NCBI GenBank assembly: GCA_022843175.1
Contig: JALHOE010000038.1
Coordinates: 1 to 52,061, forward strand
DNA from: Deltaproteobacteria bacterium
GTDB taxonomy: Bacteria > Myxococcota_A > Polyangia > Polyangiales > JADJMO01
Reading direction: 5' to 3'
Length of the DNA: 52,061 nucleotides
The position numbers and the translations under genes were made by a program. Positions 1 to 10,613 of the stretch are shown one piece after another. Every line of letters begins with the position of its first letter. The first letter of the stretch is position 1. The notes below the pieces were generated by a model. That model was not told where the DNA came from. It made no database searches and saw only the letters and a list, made by a program, of their open reading frames with translations.

Positions 1-334
1 CGGTCGCGAGCGGCAGGCCCGGCGGCGCGGACTTCGCGGCCACGAGACCTCCGCCGCCGCCGTAGCCCATGCCGCCGACGGTCCCGAAGCCGACGCCGCT
101 CTTGTCGCCGAACGCAGCCGAGGGCGTCGGGGCGTTCTTCGAGGGATCGCCCATCATCCCCTCGGCGCCCTTGTGCTTCGCGCCGGTCCCTCCCTCCTTC
201 TCGTCGACCGCAGCCCGGGTCGACGCGGGCGCCTGCTCGTTGCGTCCGACCGCGCAGTGCGTGCCGGCCACGAACGCAAGACAGATCACTGCAACCGCCC
301 GTGCGTGCGCACGGGTGCAACTCGTCGGCAACAT
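1..334 (-). CDS. N-terminal part of a glycine-rich exported protein, cut by left edge
   Basis: The reading frame opens with ATG at 334 and stays open to base 1, giving 111 codons, so the gene continues outside the window. A purine-rich ribosome site (GGGAGAAGG) lies just upstream of the ATG. The first 30 residues hold a basic start and a hydrophobic stretch (AVAVICLAFVAGTHC) that reads as a signal peptide, possibly lipoprotein-like. A segment with AKHKGAEGMMGDPS and then a Gly-rich run (GTVGGMGYGGGGG) follows. Such segments are common in myxobacterial VIT/VWA or AgmX-type envelope proteins, but the diagnostic domains are off the edge, so the family is only suggested. It is divergent from the M3 peptidase across 128 bp. 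Confidence 0.6.
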   Translation of the reverse strand, partial: MLPTSCTRAHARAVAVICLAFVAGTHCAVGRNEQAPASTRAAVDEKEGGTGAKHKGAEGMMGDPSKNAPTPSAAFGDKSGVGFGTVGGMGYGGGGGLVAAKSAPPGLPLAT

Positions 335-462
335 GGCCTTCTCCCTTTGAAACGCCTTCGCGGCGTTGCTTCCGTCAGTTCCGACCCGTCACGGCCGCGC
401 TTCTTGGTGACGTGTGCAGACCACCGTTCTCGCCCGGAGTTCCCGCTACACTGCCCCCCCCC

Positions 463-2490
463 ATGTCCGAGCCGAACCCGCTCCTCAGTCCGGCGCTTCC
501 CCTCCCCTTCGACCGCGTTCGCGCCGAGCACGTCGGCCCTGCCGCCGACGCCCTGCTCGAAGACGCGCGCGCGCGGATGACGGCGATCGCCGCGACCAGC
601 GAGCGCACCTGGGACGCCACGCTCGGCGCCTTCGACGCGATGACCGAGCGGCTCGACGACGCGATGGGCCTCGCCGGTCACCTCGAGTCCGTCGCGACCG
701 AGCCGGCGCTCCGCGACGCCTACAACGCCGTGCAGCCCCGCGTGAGCGCGTTCTACAGCACCATCCCGCTCGACGCCGGCCTCTATCGCACCATGAAGAG
801 CTACGCCGAGACGACCGAGGCACGGGCGCTGTCGGGCACCCGCCGGCGCTATCTCGACAAGACGCTCGCCGACTTCCGCCGCCACGGCGCCGAGCTCGAC
901 GAGCAGGGCAAGAAACGCCTGAGCGCGATCGACGTCGAGCTCACCGAGATCACGCTGAAGTTCTCGCAGAACACGCTCGACGCCACCAACGCGTTCGAGC
1001 TGATCGTCGAGGACAAGAACCGGCTCGCCGGCCTCCCCGAGAACGCGATCGAAGCCGCGCGCGAGAGCGCCCAGAAGGCCGGCCGCGCCGGCTATCGCTT
1101 CACGCTCGCGGCGCCGAGCTACGTGCCGGCGATGACCTACCTCGACGACGGCGCGCTCCGCGAGCAGCTCTATCGCGCGTTCAACACCCGCGCGACGGCG
1201 GCGCCGTGGGACAACCGCCCGCTCGTCCGCAAGATCCTCGAGCTGCGCCGCGAGAAGGCCACGCTGCTCGGGTTCAAGAGCTTCGCCGATCTCGTGCTCG
1301 AGGACCGCATGGCGAAGTCCGGGGACGCCGCGCGCAAGTTCGTCGCCACCCTGCGCGACAAGACCACGCCCCACTTCGCCCGTGAGAACGAGGAGCTGAG
1401 GCGGTTCGCCGGCGTCGCCAAGCTCGAGCCGTGGGACGTCGGCTACTACTCCGAGAAGCAGCGCCGCGCCCTCTACGACTTCGACGAAGAGGCGCTGCGC
1501 CCGTACTTCGCCCTCGAGAGCGTGCTCAACGGCCTGTTCGAGGTCGCGCATCGCCTCTACGGCGTGCGGGTCGAGCGCGATCCGAGCGCGCCGGTGTGGC
1601 ACCCCGACGTGCGCGCGTTCCAGCTGCGCGACGACAAGGGCCCGATCGCCACCTTCTACGTCGACGTGTTCCCGCGCGAGAGCAAGCGCGACGGCGCGTG
1701 GATGCACGGCCTCATCACCGCCTCGTCGCGGCGCGACACCGCGGTCGAGGCGCTCATCGCCAACGTCACGCCGCCCCTCGGCGACCGCCCCGCGCTGCTC
1801 AATCACCGCGAGGTCGAGACGATGTTCCACGAGTTCGGCCACCTGCTCCACCACGCGCTCGGGCGAGTCGAGGTGCGCGGGCTCGCCGGCACCAACGTGG
1901 CGTGGGACTTCGTCGAGCTGCCCTCGCAGATCATGGAGAACTGGTGCTGGGAGCGCGAGGCGCTCGACCTGTTCGCGCGCCATCACGAGAGCGGCGCCAC
2001 CATCCCCGACGCGCTGCTCGAGAAGATGCGCCGCGCACGCACGTTCCGCGCCGCCAACCACATGATGCGTCAGCTCGGGTTCGCCGAGCTCGACCTCGCG
2101 CTCCACGTCGACCTCGATCCGCGCGATCCGGGGGCCGATCCGATCGAGCTCGCGCGGACGCTCCTCGAGCAGCACTCGGCGACCAAGCTGCCGGCCGACC
2201 ACGCGATGATCGCGTCGTTCGGTCACCTGTTCGGCGCTCCGGTCGGCTACGCCGCAGGCTACTACTCGTACAAATGGGCCGAGGTCCTCGACGCCGACGC
2301 GTTCGCCACGTTCCGCGAGAAGGGCATCTTCAGTCGCGAGGTCGGCGACCGCTTCCGCAACGAGATCCTCTCCAAGGGCGACAGCGAGGATCCGGCGGTT
2401 CTCTACCAGCGCTTCGCCGGCCGCGAGGCGCGCCTCGAGCCGCTGTTCGAGCGCTCGGGCCTGACCGAACCGACGGGGCCGCGCGCGTAA
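463..2490 (+). CDS. M3-family zinc oligopeptidase (oligopeptidase A / PrlC-like)
   Basis: A 675-residue cytosolic metallopeptidase of about the usual length for oligopeptidase A. The family cleaves short peptides, including released signal peptides. The zinc site is intact: HEFGH at residues 456-460 gives two His ligands and the catalytic Glu457, and Glu485 in FVELPSQ, 29 residues after His456, is the expected third ligand. The helical N-terminal half and the conserved C-terminal GYAAGYYSYKWAEV segment, which shapes the substrate channel, are present. I chose the ATG at 463 because the protein starts there with the family-like SEPNPLLSPALPLPF; longer in-frame versions add only low-complexity residues. 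It has no signal peptide and is convergent with the Cys-rich lipoprotein gene at 2555. Confidence 0.93.
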   Translation: MSEPNPLLSPALPLPFDRVRAEHVGPAADALLEDARARMTAIAATSERTWDATLGAFDAMTERLDDAMGLAGHLESVATEPALRDAYNAVQPRVSAFYSTIPLDAGLYRTMKSYAETTEARALSGTRRRYLDKTLADFRRHGAELDEQGKKRLSAIDVELTEITLKFSQNTLDATNAFELIVEDKNRLAGLPENAIEAARESAQKAGRAGYRFTLAAPSYVPAMTYLDDGALREQLYRAFNTRATAAPWDNRPLVRKILELRREKATLLGFKSFADLVLEDRMAKSGDAARKFVATLRDKTTPHFARENEELRRFAGVAKLEPWDVGYYSEKQRRALYDFDEEALRPYFALESVLNGLFEVAHRLYGVRVERDPSAPVWHPDVRAFQLRDDKGPIATFYVDVFPRESKRDGAWMHGLITASSRRDTAVEALIANVTPPLGDRPALLNHREVETMFHEFGHLLHHALGRVEVRGLAGTNVAWDFVELPSQIMENWCWEREALDLFARHHESGATIPDALLEKMRRARTFRAANHMMRQLGFAELDLALHVDLDPRDPGADPIELARTLLEQHSATKLPADHAMIASFGHLFGAPVGYAAGYYSYKWAEVLDADAFATFREKGIFSREVGDRFRNEILSKGDSEDPAVLYQRFAGREARLEPLFERSGLTEPTGPRA

Positions 2491-2554
2491 GCGTGCGGTA
2501 GCCCAATCGAGCGGCGAGGAGCAACCGCGGGCTTACGCCGCGGCCCCGTCGTGA

Positions 2555-3709
2555 TCACGTCGGGCAGGCTGCTGCGGTGACGCACACCGCGAACTTGTGG
2601 CCGGGGGGCGCCGGGCAGCACAGCGAGCCGGGGACGTAGGCCTCGCACAGCGCGCAGGGGCACGTCGCGCAACCGACCGCCGGCGTGTATGCGACGCAAT
2701 TGCCGCTCACGCACATCTGGCCGGTGGTGCACGCGCGCCCGCACGAGCCGCAGTTGAGCTCGTCCTTCTGCAGATCGACGCAGCCGCGGCCGCACTGGAA
2801 CAAACCGCCGGTGCAGTTCTTCGTGCACGAGCCGCCGCTGCAGGTGTCGTTCGCGCCGGAGCTGCACACCCGCCCGCACGAGCCGCAGTTGAGGCCGTCC
2901 GCGCGGGTGTCGACGCAGTTGGCGCCGCAGCGGGTGAGTCCGGGGCGGCAGAGGCACTTGCCGGTGCCGTCGCAGTGCTCACGCGGACCGCACGCGGTGG
3001 TGCAGCCGCCGCAGGCGAGCGAGTCGTCGGTGGTGGCGGCGCACCGATCGGTGCACAGCGTGCTCCCGGCGCCGCACCCGCACACGCTCGCGGTGCAGCC
3101 CGAGAACTTGGTCGTGCACTTGGTGCCGCACGCGGCGCAGTTGAGCGGATCCTTCGTGAGGTCGACGCAGATGCCGCCGCAGTCGTTGAACCCGCTCTTG
3201 CAGACGCACTTGCTGTCGACGCAGTCGCCGCCCGCTCCGCACGACTTGCCGCACATGCCGCAGTGCGCGTTGGTGGTCTTGGTGTCGACGCACGCGCCGC
3301 CGCACTCGGTGAGGCCGTCCGGGCACACGCACGCGCCGGCGGTGCAGGTGGCACCCGCCGGGCAGACCTTGCCGCACATGCCGCAGTGGGCGTTGTTGGT
3401 CTTGGTGTCGACGCACGAGCCGGAGCACGCGCTCAACCCGGAGGGGCACTGGCACGTGCCGCCCACGCAGGGAACGCCGCTCGGACACGGGTTGCCGCAG
3501 CGCCCGCAGTGCTCGCTGCTGGTCGCGGGATCGGCGCACACCGCACCGCAGCGCAGCTCGGTCGCGCCGCAGGTGACCGACGCGTCGCCGTCGACCGCGC
3601 CGTCGACGGCGGTCTCGTCGAGCGAGCCGTCGGGCGGATAGGGCTCGGCGCCGTTGAGCCCGGCGATCGACTGACAGCCGAGGAGCAGCACCGCGAGCGC
3701 CCACCTCAT
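2555..3709 (-). CDS. cysteine-rich repeat lipoprotein
   Basis: A 384-residue predicted lipoprotein. The signal peptide ends in a lipobox (LLLGC, Cys12), followed by a short acidic Asp/Gly/Ala stalk. The rest is about eight imperfect repeats of roughly 35-40 residues with a pattern like C-x-G-x-C-V-D-x-x-x-x-x-x-x-C-G-x-C-G-x-x-C, forming a disulfide-rich surface structure. It ends with VGCATCPC and CCPAPPG motifs, also found at the end of the lipoprotein at 16836. Its ATG at 3709 overlaps the stop of the upstream TPR/PEGA gene (ATGA), so the two are translationally coupled and follow a Ser/Thr kinase gene. It is probably an envelope-exposed protein of unknown ligand; no enzymatic motif is visible. 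Confidence 0.85.
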   Translation of the reverse strand: MRWALAVLLLGCQSIAGLNGAEPYPPDGSLDETAVDGAVDGDASVTCGATELRCGAVCADPATSSEHCGRCGNPCPSGVPCVGGTCQCPSGLSACSGSCVDTKTNNAHCGMCGKVCPAGATCTAGACVCPDGLTECGGACVDTKTTNAHCGMCGKSCGAGGDCVDSKCVCKSGFNDCGGICVDLTKDPLNCAACGTKCTTKFSGCTASVCGCGAGSTLCTDRCAATTDDSLACGGCTTACGPREHCDGTGKCLCRPGLTRCGANCVDTRADGLNCGSCGRVCSSGANDTCSGGSCTKNCTGGLFQCGRGCVDLQKDELNCGSCGRACTTGQMCVSGNCVAYTPAVGCATCPCALCEAYVPGSLCCPAPPGHKFAVCVTAAACPT

Positions 3710-4674
3710 TGGAACACCCCGGTGAGCGCCGCGCCCGCGAAGCCGGGGCCGAACATCGGCGCGACGCGCGCCGTCTCTTTGGGGGCCGACGGCGTGAGCA
3801 GATACCAGGTGACGCCGCCGACGAGCACCGCCGCACCCACCCCGGTGACGATGTTGGAGGTGCGCGCTGCCGAGCGGGCGTCCTCGAGCGCAGCGGGCTC
3901 GCACAGCTTGGTGTCGCCGCACGCGTCCTTCTTGCCGCTGATCGCCATGTAGCCGAACGCCAGCCCGACGATGACGGTGGCGCCGCCGACCCCGGCGACG
4001 ACCAGCGGAGCGACGCGCGACGGCTTCTCTGCGACCTTCGGCGGCGGCGGTGGCGGCGGCGGCGCGGCCTTGTCGCCGAACGTGATCGTGACCGTCTTCG
4101 ACTCCTTCTCTGCGAGCGTGATGCTCTCGTGGAAGGGCGCGACATCCTTGCCCTCGGCGTGCACCTGATGGGTGCCCGGGTCGATCTCGACGGCGGTACC
4201 CCACGCGCCCGCGGGCAACGGCTTGCCGTCGATGGTGACCGACGTGGCCGACGCCGGCGCGTTGACCGTGACGTGCGGGATGAGCGGCCCGAGCGTCTCG
4301 AGCTCTTTCATCGCGTACTCGGCCCAGATGTGGCGCTTGGGGTTCGGGTCCTGCGGCGCCCTCTGTTGCAGCTCGCGAAAGCGCCGCGCGGCGCTGGCGA
4401 GGCGGCCGAGCCCGCGTTCGACGTACGCGAGGTTGCGCAGCGCGCCGAGCCCCGCGGGGTAGATGTCGTAGGCGCGGGTGAAGTGCTCGCGCGCTTCGTC
4501 GCAGATCGCCTTGTCGGTGATCTGCGGCTGGTCGCACTTGCCCTCTTCCATCTTCTTCACGCCCTTGGCGAAGAGCTCGGTGGCGAGGGCCTTGTCGTCC
4601 TCGGGGTTCGCCGACGCGGCGCGCGGCAGCGCCGGCAGTGCGACGAGGGCGAGGAGGATCCAGCGCAGCTTCAT
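3706..4674 (-). CDS. TPR/PEGA-domain exported protein with C-terminal membrane segments
   Basis: A 322-residue protein with a cleavable signal peptide (MKLRWILLALVALPALPRA then ASA). Residues about 25-120 form TPR-like helices (AREHFTRAYDIYPAGLGALRNLAY). Residues about 130-195 resemble a PEGA domain (VTVNAPASATSVTIDGKPLP, then a TVEIDPGTHQVHAEG-type turn). A poly-Pro linker follows, then two hydrophobic segments (APLVVAGVGGATVIVGLAFGY and IVTGVGAAVLVGGVTWYLL). This layout is common in myxobacterial genes beside Ser/Thr kinases. The start at 4674 was chosen because it begins the signal peptide and lies 1 bp after the kinase stop (4676-4678). It probably acts in the periplasm or envelope as a scaffold for the kinase locus; its partner is unknown. 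Confidence 0.85.
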   Translation of the reverse strand: MKLRWILLALVALPALPRAASANPEDDKALATELFAKGVKKMEEGKCDQPQITDKAICDEAREHFTRAYDIYPAGLGALRNLAYVERGLGRLASAARRFRELQQRAPQDPNPKRHIWAEYAMKELETLGPLIPHVTVNAPASATSVTIDGKPLPAGAWGTAVEIDPGTHQVHAEGKDVAPFHESITLAEKESKTVTITFGDKAAPPPPPPPPKVAEKPSRVAPLVVAGVGGATVIVGLAFGYMAISGKKDACGDTKLCEPAALEDARSAARTSNIVTGVGAAVLVGGVTWYLLTPSAPKETARVAPMFGPGFAGAALTGVFQ

Positions 4675-4675
4675 A

Positions 4676-5992
4676 TCAGAGCTCGTGTTTGTTACCCCAA
4701 CCAGAGCCGTCCTTCTTCTTGACCTTGGGGGGCGCGGAGATTTTTCCCGCGCTCGTGGATGCCGCACTCGCCGCTCCGGTAGCGGCAGCCACCGATGAAG
4801 AGGGAGACGGAGGGGGAGAAGTCGTGGTCGCGCTCGGTGCCGGCTCGGCAACAGTCGGCGCGGGCTGAGGCGGGGCGGCGCCAGCGGCAGGCTGCTCGCC
4901 TCCCGATTTGCGCGTGGCCGCGAAGACGATGACGAGGATGACGAGCAGCGCGCCGCCGATCGCGACCGGGACCACCTTGCGCGTACGCGCCGGCGGCGGC
5001 GACGACTGCACGTGCGAGCCGGTGGTGTTGTGGCTCGCGCCGGTGTCGTCGAGCGGAGTCGCTGGCGTGGCGCGCGGCGCGGCTGCGCCGGTGGCCGTGA
5101 CGCCCGCGACGGTGGCGAGGAAGTCCGCGAGCTCGCGCGCGCTCTGGAACCGCTCCTCGGGGTTCTTCGCGAGACCGCGCTGCATCCACATGTCGAGCTC
5201 GATGGGGAGGTCGTTCCACACCTGCGACGGCGGGATCGTCTCGGTCGACATGATGCGGAGCGCGATCTCCTGCACCCGCCCGGAGCCGAACGGCGCGCGG
5301 CCCACCGTCATGCGGTAGACGATCGCCGCGACGGCCCACAGGTCGGAGCGCGCATCGACCGGCTTCTCGCTGACGATCTGCTCGGGGCTCATATAGCTCG
5401 GGGTGCCGAGGACCTGCCCCTGCCCCGTCTGCTCGTCGGCGTCCTCGAGCGCCTTGGCGACGCCGAAATCGAGCAGCTTCACCTCGACCTCGTCGCCCTG
5501 CTCGGGGTTGCACAGAAAGACGTTGGCCGGCTTGAGATCGCGATGCACGACGCCCGCCGAGTGCGCGACGTGGAGGGCGCGCGCGAGCTGCTGCACGATG
5601 CGGGTGGCGAGGACGAGCGGGAGGCGCCGCTCGCGCTTCAGGCATTCGGAGAGCGACTCGCCCCGCAGCAGCTCCATGACGAGGAACGGGACGTTGCCCT
5701 CGTGGATGCCGTGGTCGATGACGCGGGTGATATGGCGCGACGCCTCGCCCAGGCGCGCGGCGAGCTTGGCCTCTCGCTCGAAGCGCGCGCGCGCCACGTC
5801 GCTCGCGGCGATCGAGTTGAGGAGGAACTTGATCGCCACCTGGTGACCGAGCGTGACGTGGGTGGCGTTCCACACGACGCCCATCGCGCCGACACCGAGC
5901 TCGGAGGAGAGGCGGTACTTGCCCCCGACGATCACGCCCTCCCTGAGCGCGATCTCCCCCCCTGCGGTCGCGGCTGCGTGGTCCCCGGACAC
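4676..5992 (-). CDS. membrane-anchored Hanks-type Ser/Thr protein kinase
   Basis: A 438-residue kinase. The catalytic domain (about 26-290) has the Gly-rich loop ELGVGAMGVVW, Lys55 in VAIKFLL, HRDLKPAN with catalytic Asp152, DFG at 175-177, and GTPSYMSPEQ in the activation segment. After an Ala/Thr/Pro linker comes one transmembrane segment (VVPVAIGGALLVILVIVFAA), then a Pro/Ala/Ser-rich extracytoplasmic tail without PASTA repeats. It should phosphorylate Ser/Thr on cytosolic partners. The start is a GTG at 5992 with a poor ribosome site; no in-frame ATG precedes the Gly-rich loop. It lies 17 bp after the M36 protease gene and 1 bp before the TPR/PEGA gene, so the four genes 9474-2555 may be one transcript. 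Confidence 0.93.
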   Translation of the reverse strand: MSGDHAAATAGGEIALREGVIVGGKYRLSSELGVGAMGVVWNATHVTLGHQVAIKFLLNSIAASDVARARFEREAKLAARLGEASRHITRVIDHGIHEGNVPFLVMELLRGESLSECLKRERRLPLVLATRIVQQLARALHVAHSAGVVHRDLKPANVFLCNPEQGDEVEVKLLDFGVAKALEDADEQTGQGQVLGTPSYMSPEQIVSEKPVDARSDLWAVAAIVYRMTVGRAPFGSGRVQEIALRIMSTETIPPSQVWNDLPIELDMWMQRGLAKNPEERFQSARELADFLATVAGVTATGAAAPRATPATPLDDTGASHNTTGSHVQSSPPPARTRKVVPVAIGGALLVILVIVFAATRKSGGEQPAAGAAPPQPAPTVAEPAPSATTTSPPPSPSSSVAAATGAASAASTSAGKISAPPKVKKKDGSGWGNKHEL

Positions 5993-6009
5993 GACCGCGA
6001 GAGCTTAGC

Positions 6010-9000
6010 TCAGGAGCGGCGCCGACGCCCCCGCGCGATCAGGCCGAACGCAAAGATCGAAAGCAGCCACGAAACCCGTGACGAGTGATGCCCGGGGATC
6101 TCACATCCGCACGCGCCACCTTCGACAACGTCCTGCCCCGGCGGCGTCTCGGCAGAGGGCCCGATTCCCGCGTCGGGATCGGGCGCGCTGCCGCACACCG
6201 TTCCATCGCCCACGCGCGATGCGAAGGGCGTGTTGGTGATGCCCTCGAAGCCGATGTCGTCGACCTCCCAGGCGCCGCTCGCCGTGCCCTCGTCGGTGCC
6301 GGAGCGGAACCGCACGAGCACCGTCTTGCCCGCGTAGGTCGTCCCGAGATCGAGCTTCACGCTCGTGAGCTCGGGGTACCCCGCGCTGCGGAAGACGAAC
6401 GCCTTGCGACCCTTGAGCGGGTTGTCGTTCTCGTTGGTCGTGAGGGTGCCGTTGTAGACCGACGCGCCGGCGTCCTCCCACGTCGTGCCGTCGTCGGTGC
6501 TGATCTCGATCACGCCACCGTCCCAGTTGAGCCCGCGCGACTGCTCGAACGAGTGACGGTGCTTGAAGGTCATCACCAGCGGCTTGCCGTCGGAGACCAC
6601 GAGCGGCGGCGAGATGAGGCTGCGATCCGAGCGGTCGGGGTTACCGATGATCGACCAGCGCTGGTTGATCCCGTCCTTGATCCGCGTCCATGTGGTCTTT
6701 CCGGTCGAGGCGCGCCACGCGGTCTCCTCGGTGTCGACGGAGTCGAGCGCCGAGGACTCGAGCTTGGTGTCGGCGTCGACGATCAGGGGCAGGCTCGCGG
6801 TGATCACGCGCGGGACCGCGAGGCCCATCGCCTCGACGGAGACCTCGATGTCCTGCTTCGACGCCGGCGCGGCGTTGTTGAGGGTGACGTCGACCTTGAC
6901 CTCGGCCGACTCGAACGGCTTGAGCGTCGGGAGCGTGACGACGCCGCCGCTGGCGAAGGCGAAGTTGCCGCTCTTGGAGGTGAGCTTGCCGCTGGCGGTC
7001 TCGATCGTCTCGGTGCCGACGTTGCGAATCTTGATGGTGACGACGCCGGTCTCGCCGTTGTCGAGCGTGCCGTCCTCGTCGCACGAAGTGCTCTCCGCGA
7101 TCGTGATGCTCTCGACCTCGATGTCGCCGCCGACCGCGAAGCTCTCCTTCACCCCGACGTTGGTGCGAGACGCGCGGTCGGGGCCCGTCGCGCCGACGCC
7201 CGCGCCGCGCTCGGCAAAGCCCTTGGCGCACACCTTGAAATCGAGCTGATCGGCCTGGTACATGGCGGTGAGCAGCGCGTCGCGCGCCTCGATGATCGTC
7301 GGGCTGACCGGCGTCACCTTCAGGCTCGCGACGTAGTACGCGCGCATCCGCTTGTTGGCCTCTTCGTACGTGTGGCGCTTGTCGCGGAGGAGGCCGACGT
7401 AGCACTGCCACAACATCGCGGCCCACACCTCGCCGGTCGCGTGCACCTCGGCGTTGTTGCTGCCCGACTCGCCGTACGCGAGGGGCACGTCCTTGGGGAG
7501 CGCCGTGCCGTTCTGGATGTGCTTGAACGTGAGCGGGTTCTTGTTGAGGTCGGCCGAGTACGGGTAGCGGCGAATGCCGAAGTAGCTGCCCGCGCCCGAC
7601 GCGCCGTCGACCCAGCCACCCATCGAGTAGGTGCCGTTCCAGCCCTCGGCGGCGGAGGCCGCGATGTCGCTCGCGTGCACCGTCGTCAGGAGCGCGGTGA
7701 AGTCGCCCCAGCCCTCGCCGAGCCCGCCGCCCTGCGTGTTGATGAGGCCGTTGCCGTTGCCGACCAAGCGGTTGGTGAGCACGTGGCCCCACTCGTGGGA
7801 GACGATCCCGGTGTCGAGGCCGCCGTCGCGATCGAGCGCCGTCTCGCGGAACATCGTCACGCTGACGCCGCTCGCGCCCTTGAGCTTGGTGCCGTCGGCC
7901 TGCGAGATGGAGAGGGTGGGGATCTTGATCGCCACGCCCGCGGTGCCGCCGAGGTACGGCGCGCCGCCGGACGCGGTGTTGTTCGCGATGAGGACGCCCG
8001 CAGCGCCGGCGAGCTCCGCGTTGAGCACTTTGTCGGTGAACGCGCAGACGCCGCGGTCGATGAGCGCGATCTTGCCCTTGATGGCTGCCGCGTTGACGAA
8101 CGGCTTCTCGCAGCCGTCGCTGGTGGTCCCGGCGCCGTCGTCGACGACCACGACGTCGGCCGTGAGGTCGAAGTTGGCCGGGCCGAAGGGAGCGCTCCGC
8201 GTCGAGAGCGCGCCCGCGATGGTGTCCGGCGCCTTCACCGTCAGCTTCGACGTCCCCGCGCCGTTGAAGAGGAACATCTGGATGCGCGGCGACGCGCCGT
8301 CGGCGGGCGTGGTGGCGTTCGCGTTGTTGCGGCCGCTGTAGTCCTGCGCCTCCATCTTCAGCGGGTCTCGACCGACGCCGCCACGACCGAGGTTGTCGGC
8401 CTGGTGGTTGCGCGACGCCTCGGTGAAGCCGGCGTCGTAGAACCAGTCGTGCATGTAGTTGCCGACGTAGAACAGCTGCGTCGACACCGCGTCGATGTTG
8501 GTGGGGTTGGCGTTCGGGTTCTTCGTCGCGTCGTAGGCGAAGTCGAACGTGTTGGCCGCGGTGGTCTTCGGCTGCGGATCGGTGCCGGAGAGTCCGTCGG
8601 GCGCGAGCAGGTCGGCGTATGCGCTCACGTTGTTGCCGTCGGTCTTCGTCGCCCCTGCCGGCAGCCACGGATCGTTCTTGCTGAACGGCGCGTTCTGCAG
8701 CTTCACCGCGACCATCTCCTTGGAGGTGACCGTGGTGCTGTCGAGGGTGCCGGTCGGGTGCGGCGTGAGCTGCGAGCCGTGCGGCCCCGCCCAGGGCACG
8801 AACGTCCCGGCGGGCTCGGCGTAGACCTTGTAGGTGAAGGAGTCGTCGGCGGTGAGGTCGTGCTCGAAGAGGATCGCGCCATCGACGGCGGACACCACGA
8901 ACGAACGCACGACGGAGTCGGTCGACGACACGTCGGAGACATCGAGCTCGACGTAGTGCGCGGCGGTGAGGCGCTTGCCCTGGAACCAGACCGGCTTGCT

Positions 9001-9474
9001 GCGGGCGCTCTGGACGCGCTTGGCCCCGGTGAGGCGGACGTCGAAGTGGGCGTAGTCGCCGTTGCCCTGCATCGGCGCGATCGCGGCCGGCGTCTCGCCG
9101 GTCATCGCGAGGAGCGCGGCGCGGAGGGTCGTGAGCGGATCGAGCTTGAACGCCGACGCGGGGTGCACCGTCGAAACCGGCTGGCCCGACAGCGTGACCG
9201 AACCGTCCCGGCCGACGATCATGCCGAAGCCGCCGAGGAAGACCTCGTGGCCCGCGATGCGCTGCGAGATCTGCGCGACGCGGACGCCGGGCGCGTACTC
9301 GTGGACGTTCTCGACGACGAGCGTCGCGACGACGTCGGCGCTCCAGCCCCTCGCGCGGCCGATGGCCGAGAGCGACAGCTCGCTGGTGGACCGGGCGGTC
9401 TCGGTCCCTACGGGGGACGGAGCGGAGCAGGCAGCGAGCGCGACAATGGACACGAGGGCGAGGCAGCGACGCAT
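6010..9474 (-). CDS. secreted M36 fungalysin-family metalloprotease with PA insert and MYXO-CTERM-like tail
   Basis: A 1154-residue extracellular zinc protease. The N-terminus is a lipoprotein-type signal (MRRCLALVSIVALAAC), followed by an FTP/fungalysin propeptide (about 30-200). The catalytic part has HEWGH at 560-564 and the third ligand in GEGWGDF (Glu587), as in family M36. A protease-associated (PA) domain (about 440-530, GKIALIDRGVCAFTDKV) is inserted before the HExxH. The C-terminal half holds a beta-sandwich (about 790-880) and a MAM/jelly-roll-like domain. The end has a Cys pair (GGACGC), a hydrophobic helix (VSWLLSIFAFGLIA) and RGRRRR, which matches MYXO-CTERM sorting tails. The ATG at 9474 was chosen because it begins the signal peptide. 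It probably digests protein outside the cell. Confidence 0.93.
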   Translation of the reverse strand: MRRCLALVSIVALAACSAPSPVGTETARSTSELSLSAIGRARGWSADVVATLVVENVHEYAPGVRVAQISQRIAGHEVFLGGFGMIVGRDGSVTLSGQPVSTVHPASAFKLDPLTTLRAALLAMTGETPAAIAPMQGNGDYAHFDVRLTGAKRVQSARSKPVWFQGKRLTAAHYVELDVSDVSSTDSVVRSFVVSAVDGAILFEHDLTADDSFTYKVYAEPAGTFVPWAGPHGSQLTPHPTGTLDSTTVTSKEMVAVKLQNAPFSKNDPWLPAGATKTDGNNVSAYADLLAPDGLSGTDPQPKTTAANTFDFAYDATKNPNANPTNIDAVSTQLFYVGNYMHDWFYDAGFTEASRNHQADNLGRGGVGRDPLKMEAQDYSGRNNANATTPADGASPRIQMFLFNGAGTSKLTVKAPDTIAGALSTRSAPFGPANFDLTADVVVVDDGAGTTSDGCEKPFVNAAAIKGKIALIDRGVCAFTDKVLNAELAGAAGVLIANNTASGGAPYLGGTAGVAIKIPTLSISQADGTKLKGASGVSVTMFRETALDRDGGLDTGIVSHEWGHVLTNRLVGNGNGLINTQGGGLGEGWGDFTALLTTVHASDIAASAAEGWNGTYSMGGWVDGASGAGSYFGIRRYPYSADLNKNPLTFKHIQNGTALPKDVPLAYGESGSNNAEVHATGEVWAAMLWQCYVGLLRDKRHTYEEANKRMRAYYVASLKVTPVSPTIIEARDALLTAMYQADQLDFKVCAKGFAERGAGVGATGPDRASRTNVGVKESFAVGGDIEVESITIAESTSCDEDGTLDNGETGVVTIKIRNVGTETIETASGKLTSKSGNFAFASGGVVTLPTLKPFESAEVKVDVTLNNAAPASKQDIEVSVEAMGLAVPRVITASLPLIVDADTKLESSALDSVDTEETAWRASTGKTTWTRIKDGINQRWSIIGNPDRSDRSLISPPLVVSDGKPLVMTFKHRHSFEQSRGLNWDGGVIEISTDDGTTWEDAGASVYNGTLTTNENDNPLKGRKAFVFRSAGYPELTSVKLDLGTTYAGKTVLVRFRSGTDEGTASGAWEVDDIGFEGITNTPFASRVGDGTVCGSAPDPDAGIGPSAETPPGQDVVEGGACGCEIPGHHSSRVSWLLSIFAFGLIARGRRRRS

Positions 9475-9551
9475 GGTTGGGTGTGGCTGTGCCGCGTCTC
9501 CCCACATTTCACAAGCAGTTCGGCGCGATTTGACGGCCGTCGGGGAATTTT

Positions 9552-10612
<1,061 letters not shown>

Positions 10613-10613
<1 letters not shown>

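Noticed and set aside
286-2226. 646-codon minus-strand frame opposite the M3 peptidase
   Set aside because: Antisense shadow of a gene with an intact zinc site; no domain in the translated frame.
2525-2543. CCGCGG-N7-CCGCGG hairpin between the M3 peptidase and the Cys-rich lipoprotein gene as a terminator
   Set aside because: Only a 6-bp stem with no U tract on either strand; such stems are frequent by chance at this GC content.
9533-9542. GACGGCCGTC palindrome after the PilT-like gene as an operator or terminator
   Set aside because: Short, GC-only palindrome without a second copy or U run in the right place.
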